This document shows, in pieces, positions 46,689 to 58,079 of a DNA stretch of 64,000 nt. This DNA is from Medicago truncatula. Lineage: Eukaryota; Streptophyta; Magnoliopsida; Fabales; Fabaceae. The notes below the pieces were generated by a model. It had not been told where the DNA came from. It was given only the letters and a program-made list of their open reading frames with translations, and did no database searches. Numbering within the stretch: position 1 is the first letter of the stretch; every line of letters starts with the position of its first letter. Made by a program: the position numbers and the translations under genes. The stretch covers positions 34,228,091 to 34,292,090 of the forward strand of contig NC_053044.1 in the NCBI RefSeq assembly GCF_003473485.1, written 5' to 3'.

Positions 46689-49164
46689 ATGGCAGCAGCT
46701 GCAGTAGAAACACCTAGCAGCAGAGGAGGACAGAGATGGTCTCTAACTGGAATGACAGCACTTGTTACCGGTGGCACTCGTGGAATCGGGTTTTCATCTT
46801 TCTCCTTTTCCCTTATTTCATTGTTTATCTTATCTTCAACACCCTGCATCATTATTCATATGTAGTCTTTATTTTGATCTAGCCAAAAATACTTCATTAT
46901 CTTTTACACTCTCCGTTTTAAGATTAGTGTCGTTTAAAGGTTTTTGCACACGGACTAACACTGCAACATAATTGAGATCTAGTTACATTTGGACAATTGT
47001 TAGGTATTACTAAAGAGCTTTAGTAACATTTTACCAAAGAGATGATACTTTTATTAAGAAAAGATTTTAATCCATCCATTCATTTGACACATTGTTTAGG
47101 CATGCCATAGTGAATGATCTTGTTGCATTTGGTGCTGCTGTACACACTTGTTCAAGGACTGAATCAGAGCTCAGTAAGTGTTTACAAGAATGGCAAAGTA
47201 AGGGATTTTCGGTTACTGGGTCGGTCTGTGATGTAAGCTCTCGATCCCAAAGAGAGAGCCTTGTTCAAGAAGTGGCTTCCACTTTCAATGGCAAGCTCAA
47301 CATCTTTGTAAGTACTCAATGTGCCAAAAATATAAATCATTAATAAGAAAATATGCATTGTTGACTATTATATTCATGGATCTATGCAGAAAACTATTGG
47401 ACTAAGTTTGAATTGGCATAGGTTTGTTGATAGTAAAGGCTTGAATTGAGTAGTAGTGTTGTACTTTGAATTCAACTTGATCCATTAACTTAATTATAAA
47501 GAGTGATGACAATGGTAAAGTGGATATATCTATGCTGCAACACTGTAAACACTTCTCCCATAAGTCGACAAAATACTTGAGTTGTTGCTATTGGAAAAAA
47601 CTTAAGTTCCGCATTGAAAAAATATAACACCTTAAGAGAGTTTATAAACGGTAGTATCCTTTATCTTCAAAATTATACAAACATCAAGTCAAATAATGAA
47701 AAGAGTTTGTAAATACTAAACAGTGACATCTCTTACCTTACAAATAATTACTATTTTACTTCATCTGTTATCTTACATTTTATCCTTTTTATGTATCTGC
47801 TTAAGATTTTTGTTTAGAAATTATACTAGTTGATCGATGTTTAGAGTTGAGGTCGATAACAAACTGTTTCTTCCAGATCTAGTTATCTAATATTTCTCCA
47901 AAACTTTTGATATGTCTATACATTGTTTAAAGTCGGATTTAATTCAACAATGTGTGCAATCTGCAAATGCTGCTTATGTGATGATATAATTTTACACCAC
48001 AAATTAATGAATCACTTTGCCGTGAATCATACATATTTTCATGAATTTATGCTTTTAGGTAAATAACGTGGGATCAAACTTTAGAAAACCAACCATTGAG
48101 TACACTGCTGAAGAATATTCAGAGCTAATGACAATTAATTTAGACTCATCATTCCATCTGTGCCAACTTTCACATCCTCTTCTAAAAGAATCTGGAAATG
48201 GTAGCATTGTGTTCATTTCATCTGTTGCAGGTGTGGTTAGCTTAGGTACTGGATCTGTCTACGCAGCAAGTAAAGGTGAGTGCTACACTCGTTAGTTCTT
48301 TTATTTTTTTCATGTAAATGTGATTAATAAAATGTTACGATCAAACGAAAATTATGTTTCATCCGTTGAATTTTCAGCTGCAATTAATCAGCTTACAAAA
48401 AATCTGGCCTGTGAATGGGCAATAGACAACATAAGGAGCAATTGTGTTGTACCATGGGCAACCAGAACCCCACTTGTAGAACATGTAATTTTCTTGCTCC
48501 CTAACTTACTTATTTGGTTGATTGAATCCCACATAGAACCAATAAATATGGATACATAATAATACTAAAAAAAAAAAAATTAGACGTCAAAATTTGATGT
48601 CAAATACGAGTGTCCTTTGAGTTTTATGTGTATTTTTTAAATGTGTGTAAGTTGTAGAAGATAAAAAAGAAATAGAGATAAACATATTTTGATGTTCAAA
48701 TATAATTTCTTTAGTATTATTATCATCTGTAAGGTCCGGTCCGCTTATGATTGATTATATGGACTAGCAGTAAATTGTTAGGATAACATAAATATAGTGT
48801 TTCTGTGTTGATTGTGTCTAATTTTTACATTTTTTCATTCATGGAAATACATGAATATTCCTATCTTCAATAGACATTCTTCATATTTTCTCAAGCAAAT
48901 CTTTTTTGTTCAAACTAACTATGGATGTCTCTTGTCTCTGTGTTTGATCCAATTTTTTTTTTTTTGTAGTTATTTCAAAATCAAAAGTTTGTGGATGATA
49001 TTTTGTCTCGAACTCCTCTTAAGCGCATTGCCGAACCTGAAGAGGTCTCCTCTTTGGTGACTTTCCTTTGCTTACCTGCTGCATCATACATCACTGGACA
49101 AGTTATTTGTGTTGATGGGGGATTAACTGTGTTTGGATTTCAACCCAGCATGAGAATTACATGA
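46689..49164 (+). CDS. Tropinone-reductase-like short-chain dehydrogenase, copy 1
   Basis: Five exons: 46689-46789, 47100-47307, 48059-48275, 48378-48484 and 48970-49164. Frame is continuous for 275 residues, the usual SDR length. The cofactor motif TGGTRGIG is at 27-34, NNVG at 105-108, Ser158 in ISSVAG, and the catalytic YAASK at 171-175. All are present, so an NADP(H)-type oxidoreductase is likely. The best family match by eye is the plant tropinone reductase homologues, most of which reduce small ketones rather than tropinone; the substrate is unknown. In the substrate loop, [11 protein letters not shown] replaces the more usual PW(Y)xxTPL. A paralogue with the same exon phases lies 8 kb downstream. 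Cytosolic location is inferred because no targeting segment is seen. Confidence 0.9.
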
Positions 49165-49339
49165 GATAGTGCATTTCTTATCTGTTTATTTATGCTCACT
49201 TATTTCAAGTGTACTGGTGGCTAGCTATGTTGTGACAAATGATCACCTTATTTTTCTCTCTTTTGTTTTAAGAATATGAATATTTTTCTTTTTTTTTTTA
49301 ATTTCATCCTTGTGAAGTCATAAATTATTTTTGTTTGAA

Positions 49340-49750
49340 CAAAACAAACTCAACGCATATCATTTAAACTCAGAGATCCATTCACTGAATTATGCAGTGA
49401 TTATTGTCGTTACTGTTCTCTGGACGTCTACCCCTAGGTTGAGCAACAGACCACTAAGGAAAATTCATCACGGCTGCACTGCAAAACTGTCCCGAACTGG
49501 ACTGTTTCTGGTTCCAATTTAGATTGTTGTGATTATCCCAAATACCAGCCAGAAGCATCATAACATAACTCTGTGAACAACATCCTCTACTTCATAGGAA
49601 AAAATTTCCAATAAAACATCTGTCGCAGAAGTGAAGTGTTGCAACCTGTCACAGACAATAAACCCGATTTTGTCCAGCATTGAACACTTCTAGCACATTG
49701 AAAGAAGAGATGCCAATCGGACTCCACTTGAAAGAAGAGATGCCAAAAAA
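49340..49750 (-). pseudogene. LINE relic (zf-RVT region)
   Basis: The minus strand has pieces reading LFFQCARS and SLLRQMFYW with frame breaks, as in the zinc-knuckle tail of plant LINE reverse transcriptases. TTGAAAGAAGAGATGCCA occurs twice, at about 49698-49715 and 49730-49747. It is short and inactive. Confidence 0.5.
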
Positions 49751-49900
49751 TACATATACGTTGTAATTATGATATTGTTAAAATTTAAATATTGATGATT
49801 CAATTTGTTTCTTTTTTATATGTAAATCAAAAGAGTTAAAAAAAAAACTTCATATTTTGTTTTTCTACATCAAGTTTTTTTTTTCTTTTTTGACAGCAAA

Positions 49901-51042
49901 AATTTTAATGATAAATATGGATGAAAATAATAAAAAATTTGGAGAAATAAACCACGAGGCGTAGGGGCGTTTTTTTTTTTTTTTTTTTACTAACGTGGTT
50001 TAGCCTAGAGTGTACATGTTTTATGACTTCGAAAATTTCCTAATCAAATTTTTTTTTTTTTAATTTTATATGAGTTTTAAATGATAATGAAAAAAACAAG
50101 AAGAAATAGAATATATACCAATATTGGAAATATCTTTTAAATTTTGTAAGAAACACTTAGTTTTATTTGACACTCACCTAAACACATTGATTTTAATAAG
50201 AAAATATAAAGTTAAATATATATTATTTTGCGTGTCCCCATTGTGATTATATTAGAAATTTTTTGAGAAAAATACAAAAGTTTCAATTAAATGATGAATG
50301 CTACTTGTTTTAGATTCCATTATTTATTCGCAATTAATTCATTTAAATCTAATATAGTTTTTTTAATTAATTTAACAATTACAACTCTAGTTATCATTGG
50401 ATTTAAAGAAAATTTTGAAATTAGGTAGATCACATTGTAATATTGAATCCAAGTTGTTCAATTGATGAGTTCATGTGCATGTGCGCATAGTAGTGACATC
50501 ATCTTTTCCTTTTTTTTTTTTTTTTTCTTTCTCTCATATGAACCATGTTTGATGTATAAAATATATACTTTTGAGGTTGCAAAAAGACCCGTTGATAGGG
50601 AAGGTTTTTGGTTTAAGGTGTTGGTTGCTAGGTATGGTGTGGACTCAGGGAGGTTGGAGATTGGGGGTCGGAATGTTTCTTCTTGGTAGCGGGAGATTGC
50701 AAAAATTAGGGATGGTAGAGGCGACGTTGGGGGAGGTTGGTTTGAGGAGAATGTATCACGTAGAGTGGGGGATGAAGCTGATTCATCTTTTTGGTATGAT
50801 CGGTGGATAGGTGAGACTCCTTTTAGTGTGCGGTTTAGGCACTTATTTGATTTATCTTTAAATAAGTCATGCTCGGTCGCCACTATGTTTCATCTTGGTT
50901 GGGAGGAGGGGGTGAAGCATGGAGGTGGAGAAGGAGACTATGGGCTGGGAGGAGGATTTAGTAGCGGAGTGTAGGGCTTTACTTCACACTGTTGTTTTGC
51001 ATCATAATGCTCCAGATGAGTAGCATTGGTACCCTGACATTA
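49901..51042 (+). repeat. Duplicated segment L, copy 1 (also 59768-60898)
   Basis: From AATTTTAATGATAAATATGG to CCCTGACATTA the two copies are nearly identical, with only small differences: for example one or two CG steps in TGTGCGC, a 7-bp gap in GGAGATTGGGGG, and lengths of T runs. The first 500 bp is AT-rich and non-coding. The rest is part of a LINE. The box GGAGAAATAAACCACGAGG also has a diverged relative near 54000. Confidence 0.9.
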
Positions 51043-51710
51043 TGGGGGGTTACACAGTGCGTACAGGTTATCACCTTCTCACTTCACAAGATTTACCAAT
51101 TGTGGGTACTTCAGATGTCCTTGTTTGACATAAGCAGATTCCATTGAAGGTCTCTATTCTAGCTTGGAGACTACTTCTTGACAGATTACCAACTAAACCG
51201 AATCTGTTGAATTGCGGTATTTTATGATCGGAGGCAGTCATCTATTCGATGACGCGTGGGCAGGCCGAAACAGCCTCCCACCTATTTTTGTATTGCGGCA
51301 TGTATGCTCCACTGTGGCAGATGGTCAGGTGTTTAAGGGGTCTGAAGGCTTGTCGATCTTTCTTGCAGCTTCTATGGCTCTTGTGCGTTTGGTTAATATG
51401 GCAGAAACGAAATAACAAGTTATTTAAAAATTCACAGCTTACCATCTCAGAGCTTATAGATAAAGTTAAATTTTATTCTTATTGGTGGCTGAAGGCAAAT
51501 AACACTTCTTTTGTATTTGGTAGTCAGCGATGGTGGTCGGAGCCTTTGAGATGTTTGGGTATCGGCTAATCTTTATTTTCGAGTTTTCTTGTGGTAATTG
51601 TGATTGAATATTTGTACTTATGAGTGGTCTTTTTAGCACACCTTATACTAGGGAGGCGACTCCTATTATGTTAATATAATCCATTTTTTATTCTTTAAAA
51701 AAAAGACTCG
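50565..51710 (+). pseudogene. 5'-truncated LINE relic (reverse transcriptase C-terminus)
   Basis: Plus-strand frames give FWFKVLVARYGVDSG, then SFWYDRWIGETPFSVRF, then ASHLFLYCGMYAPLWQ and LLCVWLIWQKRNNKLF. This is the C-terminal part, including the zf-RVT region, of a plant L1-type polyprotein. In-frame stops and frameshifts separate the blocks. A short A run at about 51695-51704 marks the 3' end. The 5' half is also present in the copy at 60.4-60.9 kb. Confidence 0.85.
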
Positions 51711-51888
51711 TTGAAATTATACTGCAAAGTGTACACATACACGACACCAACTAAAAATAAATCTTATTTTATTCAAACTGCATGAGCTTATTATTTCATT
51801 CAAAAAACAACAAAGGGAAATACATAACAATATTTTCTATCTAGCAGCTATATGTGAGAGGAGTGGTTCCACTGCATGACATTACCAT

Positions 51889-52521
51889 CTAATTTGGTTG
51901 ATTTGAATTGTCATCCGAACCATTCAAGTCTGGCATATCAGCAACAATGTTGTTGTTGCTGGATTCATGTGCAACATGATCAATATTGTTGATGATGCCA
52001 TTAGCATTTATTGGGTCATCCTCTTCGATTTCTCGAAGAGTTTCATCAATGGGCATTTCCGTACAGAACTCTAGTTTGTTGAAAAGAGTAGCCTGAACCC
52101 AAACAACACTAGCAGCATGAACCTTCCCGCCAACAGTTCAACCAAACATTTGTCCATCACTGCCAAAGAAGCAAATGGAAAAAGACAAGCATGTTGGATC
52201 ACTGATGATGAATTCTGGGGGAACACGATCACAATTGAAATTGATATGTGTTCCAGTTAGAGATATCATCTGGAACGGTCCTTCCATAGGAAAATTTGGG
52301 ACACGAGTTACCGGGTGGAGCAGGGTAATGTTAGAGATAGGACCGGAACCCCGAAACACTATTAGGTCAGCTTGACAACCTTGAGCAAAGTTGGTTAATA
52401 CTTCAATGATATCTTTCCCATAAGGGATTTCAACGGGAATAATTCTCATATGGTTGTTGTTAGAGGATTCATTTGTTGGGTTTGGGGAGAAAGGTGAGGG
52501 GGCACATTTGTTCTCTGCCAT
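51889..52521 (-). pseudogene. PPC/DUF296 (AHL-like) gene with one in-frame stop
   Basis: From ATG 52521 a PPC domain begins: EIPYGKDIIEVLTNFAQG, then VFRGSGPISNITLLHP, then GPFQMISLTGTHI. At codon 128 (52139-52137) a TGA sits where the family has glycine (GQMFG, stop, TVGGKV). The frame then continues cleanly through VHAASVVWVQATLFN to a stop at 51891-51889, a total of 211 codons. No AT-hook (RGRP) is seen before the PPC domain, unlike typical AHL nuclear proteins. PPC domains trimerise and bind partner transcription factors. With the stop, the C-terminal third, including the GGxVxG strand, would be lost. A TATAAATA box lies at 52577-52570, so it may still be transcribed. It is called a pseudogene with reservation. 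Confidence 0.75.
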
Positions 52522-52569
52522 TATTGAGGATGTGTATTTTGTGTGGAATAGACAAACAATGTGATGTTA

Positions 52570-52577
52570 TATTTATA
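52570..52577 (-). promoter_or_regulatory. TATA box of the PPC/AHL-like gene
   Basis: TATAAATA on the minus strand, 49 bp upstream of the ATG at 52521. This predicts a leader of about 20 nt. Confidence 0.5.
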
Positions 52578-52680
52578 GTTGTCTAAAATGTGAGAGACCT
52601 GTGTTGAAATTCAAAATGATTTGTAATTTTTTATATTGGTAATTAAATAGGGGGAGAGGAAGACATGTATTATAGAAATG

Positions 52681-52953
52681 GGTGCGGTTATGGTGCATAA
52701 GGAAATCCTGTGCATAAGGAAATCCTTATGCACCCTGCATAAATCTAGAAATGGTTTTGGAGTATAGCTCACAGAAACCATTTTCACAGCAAAATAGTTT
52801 TGACATAATTTTATACAAAACATACTATGATATATGCAGGGTGTTGTAAACCATTAAGTACAACTAATGATTTTGGAATACAACTCACAGAAACCATTTT
52901 TAAATTTATGCAGGGTAGATAAGGATATTTCCTTATGCACCATAACCGCAGTC
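52681..52953. mobile_element. 273-bp Mutator-type MITE with paralogous empty site
   Basis: The ends share GCGGTTATGGTGCATAAGG as inverted repeats. The direct repeat TATAGAAATG flanks it at 52671-52680 and 52954-52963, a 9-10-bp target duplication. The interior carries a further inverted pair around CACAGAAACCATTTT. The paralogous upstream region near 59284 and 60965 has a single TATAGAAATG and no insert, confirming the boundaries. Confidence 0.88.
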
Positions 52954-53280
52954 TATAGAAATGTGTCTAAATACACGTTCCTCCAATTTTTGTAATAAAA
53001 AATGGTATATTCTTTGAATCAAGTCTTTGGTTGAACACCATTGACTTTTTTTGTTTTAGTTATCATATAAATTATTAAAATTTGAAGTGTATTTTATAAT
53101 TAACAATAACAACTTTGTTCACATTCTAATATGTATTCTTCATTCTAGAAGATTTCAATTTTAATTTTTATTCTACATGATAAGCATACTAGCTCCAAAA
53201 AAATGTATGTATTTAACCAATTTAGACGTCCAATTTTATTTTATTATGATTGGAAAAAATGAATGGTTAAAGCTATATAC

Positions 53281-53765
53281 ATTATGATATTGGTAAAATT
53301 TAGCTTTGACTCATCAAAGGTAATCTAATGTACAAAATATTTTTTTTTTTATTTTTAAAAACACAAAAGATTATATGTAAGTTTTTGGTCAATATGTATA
53401 TTATGACATTGGTAAAATTTAGCTTTGATGAGTCAAAGGTAATCTAATGTACACAATATTTTTTTTATTTGTATAAACACAAAAAATATTATATGTACGT
53501 TTTTGGTCAATATGTATATTATGATATGAGAAATGATATTGGTAAAATTTAGCTTTGATGGGTCAAAGGTAATCTAATGCACACAATATTTTTTTTTTAT
53601 TTGTAAAAACACAAAAAAGATTATATGTACGTTTTTGGTCAATATGTATATTATGATATTGGTAAAATTTAGCTTTGATGAGTCAAAGGTAATCTAATGC
53701 GCACAATATTTTTTTTACTTGTAAAAACACAAAAAAATATTATATGTAAGTTTTTGGTCAATGAA
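53281..53765. repeat. Minisatellite, about four units of 118-133 bp
   Basis: Units begin with GATATTGGTAAAATTTAGC at about 53285, 53404, 53537 and 53655 and contain GTCAAAGGTAATCTAATG, a T run, AAAAACACAAAA and GTTTTTGGTCAATATGTAT in constant order. One unit has an extra ATGAGAAATGATATT. It lies between the PPC gene and SDR copy 2. Confidence 0.9.
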
Positions 53766-54811
53766 ATATATGAAACTTGATTCTATGTAAGCTATGAGTA
53801 AAAAAAAAAGATTATGTTTAAGTTTTTTTTTTTTTTTTTTACAAAATTATATATAAGTTATAGATCCACATTATTACATTTTGTGTTTGTTTTATTCTTG
53901 AAATTGAATAAATTAAAAAATATTTGTATTTATGCCAATTTTGTTTCTCTTGTAGCTTTTTTTAAGGATAAAAAAAAAAGTAAAAATTACAAAAGTTTGG
54001 GAGAAATCAACCATAAGGTGCAGGGGTGTACTAGTTTTTTAACTTTCTGAAACTCCTAATCCAGAATTATTTTTTTCATTTCATGTGAAATATTTTAATT
54101 TATTACTACTACTATTTTTTAAGGGAAATAATTATTCTCACAAAAGGTTGAACCACCAGCAATCACGACTCCTTTGATTTCAGTATTAACCGTTCCATAA
54201 TTTCTACCAAAAAAGAAGTAACTGTGATGTCATTGTTTAATATGCATACATGTTATATAGCGTTTTACATTTGAACCCAGATAAAGTGTCTATAATATTC
54301 ACTTGAGCTACATCTTTGGAGCGCAAAAAGTAAATCTTATACGAGTTATGTGATTGAGTAGTGATATTTGAACAATTATTTTTGACAACCATCATTACAA
54401 CTTTTTTTTTCTTTTTTTTTATTGGTCAAAAATAATGGAGAGAGAAAAAAGAAAAGAGAGAATAAAAACATAATGTGAGTATGAGAGAAAAAGTTGTCAA
54501 GAAGTTGTCACAAAGTGGTTGTGCAAATATCATTTCTCTATGTTATTTCTACAATTAAAATTGGACAACTAATCCAATATCTTATTATATTGTGAGGAAC
54601 ACGCAGATCGAAATCAATCAAAAAATAGCAAATAAATTATTGATTCTACAAATATAATGTTCACGTGTCATTCCTCATATTATAATCTATGTATATAAGT
54701 ATGAATTAAAAATGTGAGTAAGCCCAACTAACTTGAAACCAACTTTTCTAATGTGCACAAATCACCTTACCTTCAACTCATTTGTAGTCGGAATTAATTT
54801 TACAAATAGAA
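53766..54811. other. Upstream region of SDR copy 2
   Basis: About 53960-54110 is a diverged relative of the box in segment L (GGAGAAATCAACCATAAGG). About 54360-54540 is a MITE-like repeat described separately. A TATATAAGT at about 54692-54700 could be the TATA box for SDR copy 2. No other gene was seen. Confidence 0.4.
54360..54540. mobile_element. MITE-like repeat (relative at 63405-63530)
   Basis: The ends TGATATTTGAACAA and TTGTGCAAATATCA are imperfect inverted repeats. The part from ATTGGTCAAAAATAAT to CAAATATCATTTCTC recurs at about 63410-63530 with few changes, including ATAATGTGAGTATGAGAGA. No coding capacity. Confidence 0.65.
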
Positions 54812-57800
54812 ATGGCAGCAGTTGAAGAGTGCAGTTCCAATGGAGTCTCAAGATGGTCCCTCAAAGGAAAGACTGCTCTCGTCACTGGTGGAACTCGTGG
54901 GATTGGGTCACTTTTTTTCTTTCTTCTCAATTTTGTTCCTTTCTTTCAATTTTAATTATGGCTACAAAGTTTCTAATTATGGCTAACCATGTTGTTCAAT
55001 TTCAGACATGCCATAGTTGAGGATTTATGTGGGTTTGGTGCTACCGTCCACACCTGTTCCAGAAACCAAGATGAGCTTAATAATTGTTTGAATCAATGGC
55101 GTAGTAAAGGCTTTTTGGTGTCTGGATCTGTGTGTGATGTCTCATCTCGAGAACAAAGGGAGAAGCTCATTCAAGAAGTTGCCTCAATCTTCAATGGTAA
55201 ACTTCACATTTATGTAAGTCATGCTCGATTAATTTTTGCACATTGTTAGTACCGGCATTCAACATTAGAAAGGTGTGTCTGATGTCTGACATGATACACG
55301 CATGTAGTTGGGTTCAATCATTTACATTTTCTTGAATTACTACTATGTATATGTGTGTCAGTGTTGTGTCTGATATCAGTGTCTATACACTAGGAAATGA
55401 AATGCCTACCTTTACTATTTGGTGTTTTAATGTATTTAGGAGATAGACGAATGATTAAGGCACATTAATAATGGGAGAGAATGATTGGTTAAGAGAGATA
55501 GATTCAAAGTAAGAGACTCTTCTAACATAGTCTAAAAGCATTTTAGAGAGACATCCAATCATATAGTATCATAACAACACTCTACATTTTTTAAAGAAAA
55601 ACATCTTTACAAATATCTACATGATGACATATGACTTGACGTGTGTGTAAAATCTATTTGCATAGACAATGCATACAACAACAACCAAGCCTTATTCCAC
55701 TAAGTGGGGTCGGTTACATAGATCAAATTACGTCATAATGTTCTATCATAAACTAAATTTGGATCCAACTGAATAATCTCTAATTTACCTGATCATTTGA
55801 TTCAGTTGGATACTTTAGCTGGTACGTCAAAATCCAAGTGCTCGGTTATGATTTTAATTTGGTGTGCTTGTACCTGAATCATTTGGAAGGAAATGAATAA
55901 CAGGATCTTCAACAACAATGTTTGCCCGGTTTCTAAGCTTTTAGACAATGTCAAGCACATTTCTTTTTGGTGGTTAAAGGCAACTTTTTCTAACATTGCT
56001 TTTGACTATCATAATTGGTGGCTTTGCTTATGTTGTGTCTGGGCATTGACTAATTTCTGCTTTCTTTATTTGTTCCTTGTGCTTTTGTAATTATTCTGGT
56101 TTTGTACTCTAGCTCTCTTCTCTGGTACGCCTTGTGATGGGGAGAGTGAGTTTTGGTAGTAATATATTCTATTTTGGCTTCTTCCGAAAGAAAAAACTCT
56201 AAGACTCTCCTAATAGTGTCTCTTATAGTTTTTCTAGGTCTTTTTCTATGCATGAAGCAAATACGAACAATGCATACTAATTAAAAAATATTCAACATCG
56301 AAAATTTTGAAATGCTGCAAAAGAAACATAGTATCACTACGAATTATAGTACATTGTAGAGAGGTTTCATACCGTCTATATCTTGGCATAGATAACGATG
56401 TTTGATTGATCTCGTCGCAGGTGAATAATGTTGGAGCAAACTTTAGGAAACCAACCATTGAGTACACTGCTGAAGTATATTCAGAAATTATGGCAATTAA
56501 TTTAGATTCTGCATATCATTTGTGTCAACTTACACATCCTCTTCTAAAGGCATATGGAATGGGAAGCATTGTATTCATTTCCTCTATTGCTGGCGTGGTG
56601 AGCTTAGGTACTGGATCAGTCTATGCAGCAAGTAAAGGTGGGAGTTACCATCATAGCAATACTAATTACTTGTTCAACTTGCTTGTAGTAAAAGGTTGTC
56701 TGATCAAGAAAACTGAATGCTTACTGACCAGTGATGTTTTCAGCTGCAATCACTCAGCTTACAAAAAACTTGGCTTGTGAATGGGCAAAAGATGGCATAA
56801 GGAGCAATTGTGTTGTTCCTGCTACCACCAATACACCACTTGTTGAACATGTAATGTTCTCTTTTACTTTATTTATTCATTTATTTTGGAGTTAGTTGCT
56901 TTCCTTTTGGGTGAAGGATTCAATGATAGGATCACATGAATGAGATCCTACTGAAATTTATGTTAGAGAAAAATAGGTCAAAGATAACATAGTTGGCACA
57001 CTTGTTACTCTAGATTGAATCTAAACATGGCATATTAATCTGTTGAATCATTTAGAGTACAATACTGAACTCCAACAAAGTTTATTTCTTCAAAACACTG
57101 AATTAAAGCCTCTATTTTATGATGAAATTATAAATGTGCAATTTATGATTTTGGTGGTCAAAATTCAGTACGTCTTCATGTCTCAGCTCATTGGAATTCA
57201 TTATTATTACTTGTCGATCTGATATTAGTAATAAAAAAAATCAACAGCATATACTGCCATCAAGATTAATTGTGCTCAACATTTTGAGGAAAATATCTCA
57301 AACAGATGTACTAAGAGGATATTCACCATCCTCCAAGCCTCTATTATTACTTGTGTAGTATTTTATATTTCAGAGAGTTCATACCTGATTTTGTATACAC
57401 TGCGTCTGGTTATGAATCATGCTATTAGATTTGTAGTACAAAACCTTTTTCCCTATTTATAATACAGATGAACAACTTGACTTAAAGTTGCTATGGCATC
57501 TGAATTTGATAATTTCTACAAACAGACTCCTGCTGAACTTTTGTATTTCTAATGATACAACATTTTTGATAAATTTTTAAATAGCTACACTTTTTTGTCA
57601 TTTCTAATTATGCTTGTTGCTAATTGTTTTCTATTGTGACAGCTGCTTCGCAACAAGCAGTATATGGATGAAATGTTGTCTCGAACTCCTCTTGGACGCA
57701 TCGCAGAATCTCATGAAGTTTCATCGTTGGTGGCTTTCCTTTGTCTGCCAGCTGCGTCTTACATCACCGGACAAGTTATTTGTGTTGATGGAGGATTAAC

Positions 57801-57837
57801 TGTGAATGGATTCCAGCCCAGTATGAGAATAACATAA
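54812..57837 (+). CDS. Tropinone-reductase-like short-chain dehydrogenase, copy 2
   Basis: Exons 54812-54906, 55006-55213, 56421-56637, 56744-56850 and 57643-57837 give 273 residues. Exons 2-5 have exactly the same lengths (208, 217, 107, 195 bp) as in copy 1, and exon 1 is 6 bp shorter. Motifs TGGTRGIG (25-32), NNVG (103-106), Ser156 and YAASK (169-173) are intact, so NADP(H)-dependent oxidoreductase activity is expected. The substrate is unknown; tropinone reductase homologues of plants accept varied small carbonyls. The substrate loop reads [11 protein letters not shown] against [11 protein letters not shown] in copy 1, a place where the two may differ in specificity. Intron 2 (1.2 kb) contains a SINE-like motif and a LINE tail. 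Confidence 0.9.
55675..55760 (+). mobile_element. Short SINE-like relic in SDR copy 2 intron
   Basis: ACAACAACAACCAAGCCTTA followed by CCACTAAGTGGGGTCGGTTA is a sequence shared by SINE 3' ends in many flowering plants. Only this part is recognisable. The family name is not certain. Confidence 0.5.
55800..56195 (+). pseudogene. LINE tail in SDR copy 2 intron 2
   Basis: Plus-strand frames read [14 protein letters not shown], then [14 protein letters not shown], the last part of a plant LINE polyprotein. It is followed by a 3' region with GGTACGCCTTGTGATGGGGA and GTAATATATTC. It is inserted in the sense orientation within the intron. Confidence 0.75.
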
Positions 57838-58079
57838 TATTCATGCACTTCTTGGTTCATTGTTAAGTATTAATTATCTTTGGAACAAAGGATTAACTGT
57901 GAATGATCTCTTTCAATTTCATTTTGGTATATGACTGTAGACACATAAAATTAAGCAATCAATAAGCTCTCTTTAACTCAACTACTAATCTCTCTTGTAA
58001 TAAAACAAAAAAACAAGAAGTTAAGTTTATTTTATTCAAACTTTAAAAAGGACTCGGAAAAACAACAAAGGGAAACATG
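57838..58079. other. 3' flank of SDR copy 2
   Basis: Short spacer between the SDR stop codon and the decayed PPC copy. Nothing else recognised. Confidence 0.4.
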
